A stretch of DNA of 64,000 bases. Origin: Nitrosovibrio sp. Nv17 (GTDB lineage: Bacteria > Pseudomonadota > Gammaproteobacteria > Burkholderiales > Nitrosomonadaceae). The first letter of the stretch is position 1, and each line of letters begins with the position of its first letter. The notes below the pieces were generated by a model, which was not told the origin of the DNA, did not search any database, and was given only the letters and a program-made list of their open reading frames with translations. Shown here in pieces: positions 7,753-15,585 of this stretch. A program made the position numbers and the translations under genes. Where the stretch lies: the NCBI RefSeq assembly GCF_900119085.1, contig NZ_FPIQ01000003.1:1-64000 (forward strand), written 5' to 3'.

Positions 7753-8325
7753 TCAGCCGTGCTTCAGGGCCTGCGGGATCGCAACCTTCAGGTAGTATCC
7801 CATCGACCACAGCGTGAGGATCGCGGCCAGGTAGATCAGCCACGTCCCCACTACCTGGGGATCGAAACGCTCGCCTATCCTGTCGTGGTACAGCAGCAGC
7901 GGTATGGCCGCCATCTGCGACGTCGTCTTCAGTTTTCCGAGGAAGGAAACCGCCAATCCCTTGCCACGGCCGATCTGCGCCATCCATTCGCGCAGGGCCG
8001 AGATCGTGATCTCGCGGCCGATGATGATGAAGGCGATCAACGCATCCAGGCGGCTCAAGTGGACCAGCACGATCAGGGCAGCGGCCACCATCAGCTTGTC
8101 CGCCACCGGATCGAGAAAGGCCCCGAATGCGGAGGTCTGCTTGAGCGCCCGCGCAAGATAGCCATCGAGCCAATCGGTCACGGCGGCGCCGGTGAAGATG
8201 ATGGTGGCGATCAGGTTCTGGTCGGACTGCGACAGCCATGCGGGCGGGAAATAGAAGATGCCGACGAACAGCGGAATCGCGAGGATGCGCATCCAGGTCA
8301 GGACATTGGGAAGATTAAGGGACAT
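7753..8325 (-). CDS. pgsA: CDP-diacylglycerol--glycerol-3-phosphate 3-phosphatidyltransferase
   Basis: This 190-residue inner-membrane enzyme makes phosphatidylglycerophosphate from CDP-diacylglycerol and glycerol 3-phosphate, the committed step to phosphatidylglycerol. The CDP-alcohol phosphotransferase signature is complete: D51, D54, G55, A58, R59, G68, D72 and D76 with the canonical spacing. Several hydrophobic helices follow. The start MSLNLPNVLTWMRI at 8325 fits the family; longer open frame upstream is uvrC in another frame. It lies 62 bp after uvrC and is followed by tRNA-Gly, a common betaproteobacterial order. Confidence 0.96.
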   Translation of the reverse strand: MSLNLPNVLTWMRILAIPLFVGIFYFPPAWLSQSDQNLIATIIFTGAAVTDWLDGYLARALKQTSAFGAFLDPVADKLMVAAALIVLVHLSRLDALIAFIIIGREITISALREWMAQIGRGKGLAVSFLGKLKTTSQMAAIPLLLYHDRIGERFDPQVVGTWLIYLAAILTLWSMGYYLKVAIPQALKHG

Positions 8326-8387
8326 AGGTTCGCGATGCGTGCCCGGATCCGGCGGCCAGGGCACAGGATGAGCGAAGGCCGGTGGCC

Positions 8388-10226
8388 TCAGTGCAGTTCC
8401 TTGTAGATCCTTTCCGCCAGTGATCGGCTGATTCCATCGGTCTGCTGCAACTCTTCGATGCTGGCGGTCAGCACGCCCTTCAATCCGCCGAACCGCGCCA
8501 GCAAGTTCTGGCGGCGCTTGGCGCCGACACCTTCGATCTGCTCCAGGCTCGAACGGGTACGCGACCTGCCGAGCCTGGCACGATGGCCATGGATGGCGAA
8601 GCGATGGGCTTCGTCGCGAATCTGCTGGATCAGGTGCAGTCCAGGATGATCCCGTGGCAATTGTAGCGGCTTTTGCATCCCGGGGAAAACCAGTTGTTCC
8701 AGTCCCGGTTTGCGCATTTCCCCTTTCGCCACGCCCAGCAGGTTGGCGTCGTTCACCCCGAGTTCGGCGAGCGCTTCCTGCGCCGCACTCACCTGCCCCT
8801 TTCCGCCATCGATCAGTATCAGGTCGGGCAACCTGCCCTCGCCTTCGGCGACTCTGTGGTAGCGCCGCGACAGGGCGGCGCGCATCGCCGCGTAATCGTC
8901 TCCGGGTGCCAATCCGCCGATGTTGTAGCGGCGGTACTCGCTGTTGCGCATGGCATGGTTGTCGTAGACCACGCAGGAAGCGATCGTGGCCTCTCCCTGG
9001 GAATGGCTGATGTCGAAACATTCGATACGCCCGATCCCCGGCATATCCAGCGCCTGCTGCAGCGCCTGCAGACGCGCTTCCTGGCTCGCCTGCCTGCCCA
9101 GCATCTGCTCCAGGGCGATCCGTGCGTTCTCTGCCGCCATGTCCAGCCACCTGCGCCGCTCGCCAGTGGGAGCGGTGCTGATGGTCACCCGGCGGCCGGA
9201 TGCTCCCGCAAGCATCGCCTGCAAGGCCTCCCGCCGGATCTTCTCGCCCACGACGACGAGGCCCGGCGCCTCCCGCTGCAGGTAGTGCTGGGCCAGGAAG
9301 GCCTCCACCACCGAAGCGGGGTCGCAGCCTTCAGCATTCTGCGGGAAGAAGCTCTTGTCGCCCAGGTGGCGCCCTCCCCTGATCATCGCCAGGTTGACGC
9401 ATACCCGGCCGCTCCCGATGCTCCCGTCATCTCCGTCGCCCTCGAGGGCACATGCAATGACATCGGCATCGAGCGCCCTGCCGTTGTCGACGAATTGCCG
9501 CTCCCGGATCTTGCGGAGCGACTGGATCTGGTCGCGAAACACCGCTGCCTGCTCGTACGCCTGGGCAGCTGCGGCCTCCTGCATCTTTCTCGTGATGCTC
9601 TCCACGGCTTCCGTCTGCTTGCCTTCCAGAAACAAGGCCGCGGCCCTGGCATCCGCACCGTAGGCGTCCTCGCCGATCAGGTTCACGCACGGGCCGCTGC
9701 AGCGCCTGATCTGGTAGAGCAGGCAGGGCCGGGTGCGGTTGCTGAAGACGCTGTCTTCGCAGGTGCGCAGCCGGAATACTTTCTGCAGCAGCTGGATGCT
9801 CTCCCGTACCACGCCCGTATTGGGAAAGGGACCGAAGTAGCGGTGCCGCCTGTCCAGCGCGCCCCGGTAGAAGCCGAGCCTGGGAAACCGGTGTCCCGTC
9901 AGTACCACATAGGGGTAGGACTTGTCATCCCGGAACAGGATGTTGTAGCGGGGTGACAGCGCCTTGATCAGGTTGTTCTCGAGCAGGAGCGCTTCCGCCT
10001 CGGAGCGCGTCACCGTGGTCTCGACGCCGGCGACCTGCGACACCATCAGCCGGGTGCGGGGAGCCAGGCCCGTCTTCTGGAAATAGGAAGCGACGCGCTT
10101 TCTCAGGTCGACCGCCTTGCCGACGTAAAGCACCTCCCCTTTCGCATTCAGCATGCGGTAGACGCCGGGCTGCGCGGGCAGGCCGGCGCAGAATGCCCTG
10201 GCGTCGAAAGGTGGGGCCTCCGGCAA
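8388..10226 (-). CDS. uvrC: Excinuclease ABC subunit C
   Basis: This is a full-length 612-residue UvrC. It has an N-terminal GIY-YIG nuclease (LPAQPGVYRML, then GEVLYVGKAVDLRKRV), a UvrB-binding UVR segment at about 200-235, a central RNase H-like nuclease region with CFDISH and LILIDGGKGQ, and a C-terminal double helix-hairpin-helix (LEQIEGVGAKRRQNLLARFG). It makes both incisions in nucleotide excision repair with UvrAB. The start is TTG at 10226, only 5 bp after the tautomerase gene, so the two are co-transcribed. Confidence 0.97.
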   Translation of the reverse strand: MPEAPPFDARAFCAGLPAQPGVYRMLNAKGEVLYVGKAVDLRKRVASYFQKTGLAPRTRLMVSQVAGVETTVTRSEAEALLLENNLIKALSPRYNILFRDDKSYPYVVLTGHRFPRLGFYRGALDRRHRYFGPFPNTGVVRESIQLLQKVFRLRTCEDSVFSNRTRPCLLYQIRRCSGPCVNLIGEDAYGADARAAALFLEGKQTEAVESITRKMQEAAAAQAYEQAAVFRDQIQSLRKIRERQFVDNGRALDADVIACALEGDGDDGSIGSGRVCVNLAMIRGGRHLGDKSFFPQNAEGCDPASVVEAFLAQHYLQREAPGLVVVGEKIRREALQAMLAGASGRRVTISTAPTGERRRWLDMAAENARIALEQMLGRQASQEARLQALQQALDMPGIGRIECFDISHSQGEATIASCVVYDNHAMRNSEYRRYNIGGLAPGDDYAAMRAALSRRYHRVAEGEGRLPDLILIDGGKGQVSAAQEALAELGVNDANLLGVAKGEMRKPGLEQLVFPGMQKPLQLPRDHPGLHLIQQIRDEAHRFAIHGHRARLGRSRTRSSLEQIEGVGAKRRQNLLARFGGLKGVLTASIEELQQTDGISRSLAERIYKELH

Positions 10227-10231
10227 TGCGC

Positions 10232-10420
10232 TCAGTCTTCCTTGCCCAGCAGATTGCCTGCGATGGCCCAGTTCTCGCCAGGCAATTCGTCGAAGGCGAT
10301 GTAGGTGTAGGACTTCGGCTTATGGGCGACGCGCTCGAGCGTTTCCGTGATCTCCCGGGCGATCTCCTGCTTCTGCTCGCGGCTGAGCGAGCCGGCGATG
10401 CGAATGTTGACATAGGGCAT
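10232..10420 (-). CDS. 4-oxalocrotonate tautomerase family protein
   Basis: The protein has 62 residues. It starts Met-Pro, so the catalytic Pro1 is exposed after Met removal, as in 4-oxalocrotonate tautomerases. The short beta-alpha-beta unit (PYVNIRIAGSLSREQKQEIA) assembles into a hexamer in this family. The substrate cannot be told; no aromatic meta-cleavage genes are nearby, so a housekeeping or moonlighting role is likely. It is packed tightly between the uracil-DNA glycosylase gene (3-bp gap) and uvrC (5-bp gap). Confidence 0.88.
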   Translation of the reverse strand: MPYVNIRIAGSLSREQKQEIAREITETLERVAHKPKSYTYIAFDELPGENWAIAGNLLGKED

Positions 10421-10423
10421 GCA

Positions 10424-11104
10424 TCATCTCCATTGGTTTGAGTCCCGATCCTGCAGGATGGAACGCGTGGCCAGGTCGGCTTGGATGTTCGCGAACACCT
10501 GCTCGAACATCCCGGCGGTCAGGCGCCGGGTCTGGGTATTGTAACGGCTGCAGTGGTAGCTGTCATACAGCGTCAGGTCATCCGGGAGGGTGTGGATGGC
10601 GCCGTGTCCGAAAGCGTGATCCGCCCCGCGGAGCCCCAGGGCCATGAGTACGGCGCGATGCGCGACCGCGCCCAGGGCGAGCAAGGCAACGCCCCCCGTA
10701 CGCATGAAAGCGGCAATCTCTGCCGCCAGGTAGCCGTTGCAGCGGCGTACCTCGGCCGGCTCGGGCTTGTTCTGCGGCGGCAGGCACTTCACCGCGTTGG
10801 TGACGCGACAATCCACCAGGCGCAGGCCATCCCCCGGATCGGCCGAACCCTCGTGGCTGGCGAAGCCGAACTTGTACAGCGTGCGGTACAGCAGGATGCC
10901 GGCGAAGTCGCCGGTGAAAGGCCTGCCGGTGCGGTTGGCCCCGTGCATGCCCGGCGCCAGGCCGACGATGAGCAGCCGCGGTGCGGCATCGCCGAAGGCG
11001 GGAACGGGCCGGGCGTGGTAGCGGGGATGACGGCTCCGCACCTCATCGAGAAAACCGGCCAGCCGCGGGCATTGCCGGCATTCCGCCGAAAACGTGGATT
11101 GCAT
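10424..11104 (-). CDS. Uracil-DNA glycosylase, family 5 (UDGb) type
   Basis: The first motif GLAPGMHGANRTGRPFTGD is that of UDGb enzymes, which remove uracil and other deaminated bases from DNA. Four cysteines in the family positions (CRQCP near the N-terminus, C in VDCRV, C in VKCLPP) probably bind an Fe-S cluster. The second motif reads SYHCSRYNTQTRRLT, where HPS is more usual, so Pro is replaced by Cys. I start at the ATG at 11104 (MQSTFSAECRQCPRL) because that is the family N-terminus. It heads a repair operon with the tautomerase gene and uvrC and is divergent from efp. Confidence 0.88.
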   Translation of the reverse strand: MQSTFSAECRQCPRLAGFLDEVRSRHPRYHARPVPAFGDAAPRLLIVGLAPGMHGANRTGRPFTGDFAGILLYRTLYKFGFASHEGSADPGDGLRLVDCRVTNAVKCLPPQNKPEPAEVRRCNGYLAAEIAAFMRTGGVALLALGAVAHRAVLMALGLRGADHAFGHGAIHTLPDDLTLYDSYHCSRYNTQTRRLTAGMFEQVFANIQADLATRSILQDRDSNQWR

Positions 11105-11128
11105 CGGCTCCGATCGACCTTTTATAGT
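11099..11128 (+). promoter_or_regulatory. Probable efp promoter
   Basis: TTGCAT (11099-11104) and TATAGT (11123-11128) are spaced by 18 bp and lie about 55 bp before the efp ATG. The -35 overlaps the divergent glycosylase start codon, so the two genes share a compact control region. Confidence 0.5.
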
Positions 11129-11182
11129 AGAATGCACGCTCTTCACTTCCACTCCACATCGATTGAATTCACTGGAAAAACA

Positions 11183-11749
11183 ATGGCCAAGGTCTTAGCA
11201 ACGGAAATTCGGGTCGGCAACCTGATCGAATGGGACAAACGTATCTGGCGTGTCCTCAAATGTTACCATGTCCATGTCGGCGGACGCGGTGGCGCCTTCA
11301 TGCAGGTGGAGATGAAGGACATCGAGGCGGGCACCAAGACCAACCAGCGCATCCGCACCGAGGACAAGGTGGAACGTGCCTTCGTGGAACCGCGCGACAT
11401 GACATTTTTGTATCAGGACGGCGATGGCTACATCTTCATGGATAAGGAAAACTACGAGCAGCTGAACCTGTCGCAGGAATTCCTGGAGGGCCAGTACGAG
11501 TTCCTGCTGCCGAACACCGACGTGCAGGTCAATTTCCACAACGAACGCGCCATCGGGGTGCAGCTTCCCCCCAGCGTGATACTGACCATCACCGCCACCG
11601 AGCCCAATCTCAAGGGCGCGACCGCCACCAGCTCCTACAAGCCGGCCACGATGGAGACGGGGCTCGTCGTCATGGTTCCACCCTTCATTCTGGAGGGCGA
11701 GAAAATCAAGATCAACACCGACAGCGGCGAATATATCGAGCGCATGTAG
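11183..11749 (+). CDS. efp: Elongation factor P, unusual type
   Basis: This 188-residue EF-P has all three domains: a KOW-like N-terminal barrel, a central OB domain (from TFLYQDGDGYIFMD) and a C-terminal OB domain with the conserved TASSSYKPA-like segment (TATSSYKPATMETG) and a GEYIERM end. EF-P relieves ribosome stalling at polyproline. The tip of the modification loop reads HVGGRGGAF with Arg35, one residue longer than the E. coli KPGKGQAF loop. Betaproteobacteria usually have a KSGRNAA-type loop with Arg32, rhamnosylated by EarP. The rest reads like alphaproteobacterial EF-P. No earP, epmA or epmB is adjacent. The open frame extends far upstream, but MAKVLATEIRVGN is the family start. Confidence 0.93.
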   Translation: MAKVLATEIRVGNLIEWDKRIWRVLKCYHVHVGGRGGAFMQVEMKDIEAGTKTNQRIRTEDKVERAFVEPRDMTFLYQDGDGYIFMDKENYEQLNLSQEFLEGQYEFLLPNTDVQVNFHNERAIGVQLPPSVILTITATEPNLKGATATSSYKPATMETGLVVMVPPFILEGEKIKINTDSGEYIERM

Positions 11750-11795
11750 CGCAGGTCGCGGCGGTGGCAGGCCAGCCGGCCACCGCCGGCATGGC

Positions 11796-13130
11796 TCAGA
11801 AGCCCAACTGGGTACGGAAAGACACTGCCGAAAGCGTATCGTTCCGATTCTGCGCGTGCATGGACGCATGACCGATCGCCGCATCGGTAAAGTAGTAATT
11901 GAGCATGAAGCGCCAATTCTTGCGCACATACCAGTTGATTCCCAGCGTGATGATCTGTACCTGGCATTTCGATGTACCGGTGCGACAGGGGTCCGCCAGC
12001 AGGCTTTGATTCAGATTCTCTGCCCTGTCGTAGCGTGCGGCGAACTCAAGCGCGCCCCACTTGCGAAGCGGGCGGGGCTTGCCAAAGGCGCCCCGCTCCT
12101 TGCTGTAGATCGATCTTTCTCCGGTGGCGAACCAGCTGGCCTGCACGTAGTATGCCTGTACCGTGGAGTTCCTCGGCATGCCTCCTGTCGCGTGGGTGTG
12201 CTCGAGCCTCGAACTCACATATTCTCCCTGCAGAGTCACCGGCCCCAGGGCATAGGCGGCCTCCGCGCCGAAGGTCGACTGGTCGCCGCCCCCGGATGAG
12301 CCCGCACTGCCGGCGGTGCCCAGGGAGAAGCTGACTCCACGTCGTCCGCCGTAGATATCGACGACTTTCGCAGGCAGAGAATCCGCCTCCGAATGATCCA
12401 TGCTGTAGGAAAATCCAAGATGCAGCGTGTTTCCTTCTTCCGACAATGGCGCCCAGAACAGCCGTCCGCCGATGCTCGACCCGGCTACCGGCATACCGAA
12501 ATGCGTCATGCTCATGACATGTGCGGCATAGCCCACCTTTTCAGCATACAAGCCCTTGTATCCCACCCCCATCAGCCATTGCCTGCCGGCATAGACCCCG
12601 GTGGACGAAGTCGAGGGGCGTTCCAGCAGAGTGATCTCATTCGAGCTCGCCAGTTCCTCCATGCCGCGGTAGGGCTTGAACTGGCCAATCGTCAATTGGC
12701 CCGGACCCACCCTGGCTCCCACCCAGGCTTCCCGCAGGCTGCCCGGAAAGGTTCCTGCAGCGAAATCATTCTGGAATTTGAGGCTCAGGTCATGAAACCT
12801 GACCGTGATATCGGTATAGCCGCGCCGGAAGTTGAAGCCGCCGTCCGGATGGCTACCGGGCACCTGGCTGCCGAAGGGCAGCTGTCCCGGCCTGGCGCTG
12901 TCGTCGTTGAACGCGTGGACATCAAGGTGCGCACGCGCTCCCAGGATCACTTCGAGATTGCCGTCATCCGCCAGAATCCTGAAACCATCCTGGGTTGTGA
13001 TATCGAATGCGTATGCCTGGACGATGCTCAGGCTGGCCAGAACGACAAATAAGGCAAACGCACGATATCTCAACACGCCACCAATGGTTCCCTGCTGGAA
13101 GATCGGCTGGCTTCCGTCGTTACCCGGCAC
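11796..13130 (-). CDS. OprP/OprO-like outer-membrane porin
   Basis: The protein has up to 444 residues and resembles phosphate-selective porins O and P (PF07396 type). Features are alternating beta strands, EVILGARAHLDVHAF near the N-terminus, FRRGYTDITVRF, and a C-terminal strand ending in Phe (FRTQLGF), the outer-membrane insertion signal. A signal peptide runs over YRAFALFVVLASLSIVQAYA. The listed start is GTG at 13130; an internal GTG at 13076 would put the signal peptide right at the N-terminus and is equally likely. Ion preference cannot be told. It converges on efp. Confidence 0.8.
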   Translation of the reverse strand: MPGNDGSQPIFQQGTIGGVLRYRAFALFVVLASLSIVQAYAFDITTQDGFRILADDGNLEVILGARAHLDVHAFNDDSARPGQLPFGSQVPGSHPDGGFNFRRGYTDITVRFHDLSLKFQNDFAAGTFPGSLREAWVGARVGPGQLTIGQFKPYRGMEELASSNEITLLERPSTSSTGVYAGRQWLMGVGYKGLYAEKVGYAAHVMSMTHFGMPVAGSSIGGRLFWAPLSEEGNTLHLGFSYSMDHSEADSLPAKVVDIYGGRRGVSFSLGTAGSAGSSGGGDQSTFGAEAAYALGPVTLQGEYVSSRLEHTHATGGMPRNSTVQAYYVQASWFATGERSIYSKERGAFGKPRPLRKWGALEFAARYDRAENLNQSLLADPCRTGTSKCQVQIITLGINWYVRKNWRFMLNYYFTDAAIGHASMHAQNRNDTLSAVSFRTQLGF

Positions 13131-13274
13131 GATCCGCTGATCGCATCCGTCCGGGCTTCATGACGGAATAATTGATTCCGAGCGGCGTGTCCGTGTGATA
13201 GCGCACTGTGCCGTAAGAAGAAAATGACTATTATACGTGCAGCAATCTTGATGGATCAATTCAGGGAGACGATC

Positions 13275-13592
13275 ATGAAATCACTTTCGGTTTTGTCTGC
13301 ACGAGCTTGGGGATGGATGGGGGTGCTGGCCCTCGCGGGGACCGTGCAGGCGCAGGACTACCCCATCGGCACCCCGCCTGTGCAGACCGATGAATACACG
13401 ATCCAGGAGCAAGGATCCTCGCCCCGTGGAGCCGGCCCCGGCATACCCGAGGAGGAACTGGGTCAGGATCGTCGCGAAAATGCCCGGGATAATGAACTCG
13501 GGCGCCACCGGAATGAAAGCAAGGAGCGCGACACCCGGAACGATACGACGAAACCGCACGATAATCCTTCCCAACCCAAGGGCGGATACTGA
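13275..13592 (+). CDS. Small secreted hydrophilic protein, unknown
   Basis: An ATG at 13275, preceded by AGGGAG, opens a 105-residue protein. It has a signal peptide (MKSLSVLSARAWGWMGVLAL, then AGTVQAQ) and a mature part rich in Arg, Asp, Glu, Asn and Gly with no predicted fold (RRENARDNELGRHRNESKER). It is exported, probably periplasmic and disordered. No family is recognised. It is divergent from the porin gene. Confidence 0.6.
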   Translation: MKSLSVLSARAWGWMGVLALAGTVQAQDYPIGTPPVQTDEYTIQEQGSSPRGAGPGIPEEELGQDRRENARDNELGRHRNESKERDTRNDTTKPHDNPSQPKGGY

Positions 13593-14314
13593 AGCCACGG
13601 TTTTCTCCGATGGCAGAGTGCTGCGCAAGTCGGTTCGAACGCGGGATACGCCAGGGCCGGTCAACACTCGTTTCACGCTCGCAACGGTGACCGATTTCAA
13701 CTGCAACAGAAAATGTTGACAGGCCCTGGCTGGTTCCCGGTTCTTGTCATCGCATCATCTTCGAATATCGCTTGACATTCCAGAATAATCCACATTCGTC
13801 ACAAAAAATGAGCAATGGCGAATCGAAACCCGCATGGATTCGATATGAAATGATAAGCACATGTTTAAATTGATATAATCATAACGTTCAAAAAATGGGC
13901 AAATAACGAAATTTCAATGTGACAAGCCGACTTACTCTCCCTACCCATAGCTTATCCACATATTTATCCACAGCTAGTGTGAACAACCGAACGTTTAGGC
14001 GACTCCGATTTTCCCCTCCGCATCCGTGGGCGAAAGACCCACCCCTATCCAGCGGTTTCTTGATTCTCTTGCCTGCGCGGAACCAAAGGTTCTCCCGGAC
14101 GGACTAATCCTTATATGCCGCCGCCGGACCGGTGAGGCGGCGTCGTATCCATCTTGGTGAAGACGTCGGGGCCGGGTACGTCTGTATACAAGGACGCGGT
14201 GGCATATCGCAGCAAGTTGGTATCGGGACATGGCCTGCTGGATGAAGTTCGAGCCGTATGGCACGGGGGTGCTGAACTTTCCGGTGTTCTTTACGCTTCG
14301 AATTGGAGGAAACA
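13593..14314. other. Long intergenic region, AT-rich with DnaA boxes
   Basis: These 720 bp hold no convincing gene. From 13775 to 13975 the sequence is much more AT-rich than its surroundings. An extended -10 element (TGATATAAT, 13871-13879, plus strand) lies in it but has only a poor -35. A GC-rich hairpin (GCCGCC...GGCGGC, about 14116-14136) follows without a T run. Confidence 0.6.
13786..13972 (+). other. Cluster of DnaA boxes in AT-rich DNA
   Basis: TTATCCACA, the perfect DnaA box, occurs at 13952-13960 and at 13964-13972, 12 bp apart and in the same orientation. A one-mismatch copy, TAATCCACA, is at 13786-13794. The intervening DNA is AT-rich. There is no dnaA, dnaN or rnpA nearby and too few boxes for a typical oriC, so a DnaA-titration or regulatory site is a better guess than the chromosome origin. 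Confidence 0.5.
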
Positions 14315-14515
14315 GTGGAGAAACACGACCAGGATGATGCACTTGCAACCCCTCCCGGCCCCTTGATCGACCACGGCGCGGAAATTTTCATCAAGAAGAT
14401 GTTCAGGCATTCCCAATCCAGAGTGTGGCGGCGCGAACCCGTTGCCTTCCGGACGGAAGATGGGAAGGACGAAAGAATCCAGGGACATATCGGGATACGG
14501 CCGGCCGAAACCTGA
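14315..14515 (+). CDS. Small hydrophilic protein, unknown
   Basis: A GTG at 14315 sits four bases after a perfect GGAGGA ribosome-binding site, giving a 66-residue charged protein (MEKHDQDDALATPPGPLIDH and onward) without signal or membrane segments. An in-frame TTG at 14303 lies inside the RBS and is unlikely. It precedes the His-rich protein gene by 83 bp and may be co-transcribed. No family is recognised. Confidence 0.4.
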   Translation: MEKHDQDDALATPPGPLIDHGAEIFIKKMFRHSQSRVWRREPVAFRTEDGKDERIQGHIGIRPAET

Positions 14516-14598
14516 AGGATACGCCGATATGGACAAGGCGCTCCGCGCGAGTGGCGGATCCGGCTGCGACCCAGTTTGCGTTCACTAGGAGAAACGAC

Positions 14599-14952
14599 AT
14601 GACGCGATGCGATCTATCCCGGCACGAAGGCCATGCGCATGCACATGGACCGGGCTGCGGCCACACCGGCGTGCTCCACCACGGACATGTGGACTATCTG
14701 CACGACGGCCACCTGCACCACCCGCACAGGGATCACGTCGATGAACATATACTCGAGATAAGCGCCGTCAACCCGGATGCATGCACCTCCGGGCATCCCT
14801 GCGGCGGTCATGTGTCCACGCACGCTCATGGCCCCGGCTGCGGCCATGAGTCCGTCCCGCACGGGGATCATGTCGATTATCTCGTCGCCGGCCATCTGCA
14901 CCACCCTCATGGTGGGCACTGCGACGACCATGGCCCCCTGCAGCTAGCCTGA
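14599..14952 (+). CDS. His-rich tandem-repeat metal-binding protein
   Basis: This 117-residue soluble protein has about one third His, Gly and Asp. It contains two copies of a unit of roughly 32 residues at about 13-44 and 76-107: HAHGPGCGH, then VDYL, then GHLHHPH. Each unit carries one Cys (GCGH) among many His. An ATG at 14599 follows AGGAG. The composition strongly suggests binding of Zn, Ni or Cu, perhaps as storage or chaperone. It has no signal peptide, so it should be cytoplasmic. Similar short His-rich proteins are often labelled zinc transporter permease, which its soluble nature contradicts. It converges on the response-regulator gene (6-bp gap). Confidence 0.75.
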   Translation: MTRCDLSRHEGHAHAHGPGCGHTGVLHHGHVDYLHDGHLHHPHRDHVDEHILEISAVNPDACTSGHPCGGHVSTHAHGPGCGHESVPHGDHVDYLVAGHLHHPHGGHCDDHGPLQLA

Positions 14953-14958
14953 CGCCGC

Positions 14959-15585
14959 TCAGACGAGGCCTTTCTCGATGGCATAGCGGGTAAGCTCCGC
15001 GTTGTTCTTGAGCCTCATCTTCTCCAGCAGGCGTGCGCGATAGACGCTGACGGTCTTGACGGACAGCCTCATCTCCTCGGCTACGGTGGTCAGGTTCTTG
15101 CCCGAGGCGATCAGACACAGGGTCTGGTACTCGCGTTCGGACAGCATCTCATGGGGAGAGCGCTCGTGGTCGACGCCAAGGCTGTCGGCGATCGCCTCCG
15201 CCAGGGTCGACGTGAGGTATTTGCGTCCCCGCATCACCTGCCGGATCGCCGTCATCAGCTCATCGGGAGCGCTGTGCTTGGTGAGATACCCCGATGCGCC
15301 CGCCTTCAACGCCCGGATCGCATACAGGCCTTCGTCATGCATGCTGAACATCAGCACCGGGGTCTTGGGGCATTCTTTCTTGATCTGCTTCAGGATATCG
15401 ATGCCGTTTCTGTCCGGCAGGGAAATGTCCAGGATCACCACGCTCCACGAGCCCTCGCGAATCTGCCGGATTGCATCCGAGCCGGAGTGCGCCTCCCCGA
15501 TCGCGGCAGCCTCGCTGCTTTCCAGCAGGATCTGTCGCAATCCCTGGCGGACGATGGCGTGATCGTCCACGATCAGGATATTCAT
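14959..15585 (-). CDS. NarL/FixJ-type response regulator
   Basis: The protein has 208 residues. The receiver domain starts at MNILIVDDHAIVRQGLR with the phosphoacceptor D53 (VILDISLPDRNG), Ser/Thr of LMFSMHD and Lys of YLTKHSA. The LuxR-type HTH (LSEREYQTLCLIASGKNLTT, then VSVYRARLLEKM) is at the C-terminus. I choose the ATG at 15585, where family members start and which overlaps the kinase stop codon as ATGA. It is the partner of the kinase immediately upstream. Confidence 0.92.
   Translation of the reverse strand: MNILIVDDHAIVRQGLRQILLESSEAAAIGEAHSGSDAIRQIREGSWSVVILDISLPDRNGIDILKQIKKECPKTPVLMFSMHDEGLYAIRALKAGASGYLTKHSAPDELMTAIRQVMRGRKYLTSTLAEAIADSLGVDHERSPHEMLSEREYQTLCLIASGKNLTTVAEEMRLSVKTVSVYRARLLEKMRLKNNAELTRYAIEKGLV

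Noticed and set aside
8326-9150. Long extension of the pgsA frame
   Set aside because: It overlaps uvrC on the same strand in another frame and has no PgsA-like sequence; the family start is at 8325.
13740-14000. Chromosomal replication origin
   Set aside because: Two perfect DnaA boxes and one near match in AT-rich DNA are suggestive, but dnaA, dnaN, rnpA or rpmH are absent and gene orientation does not switch here.
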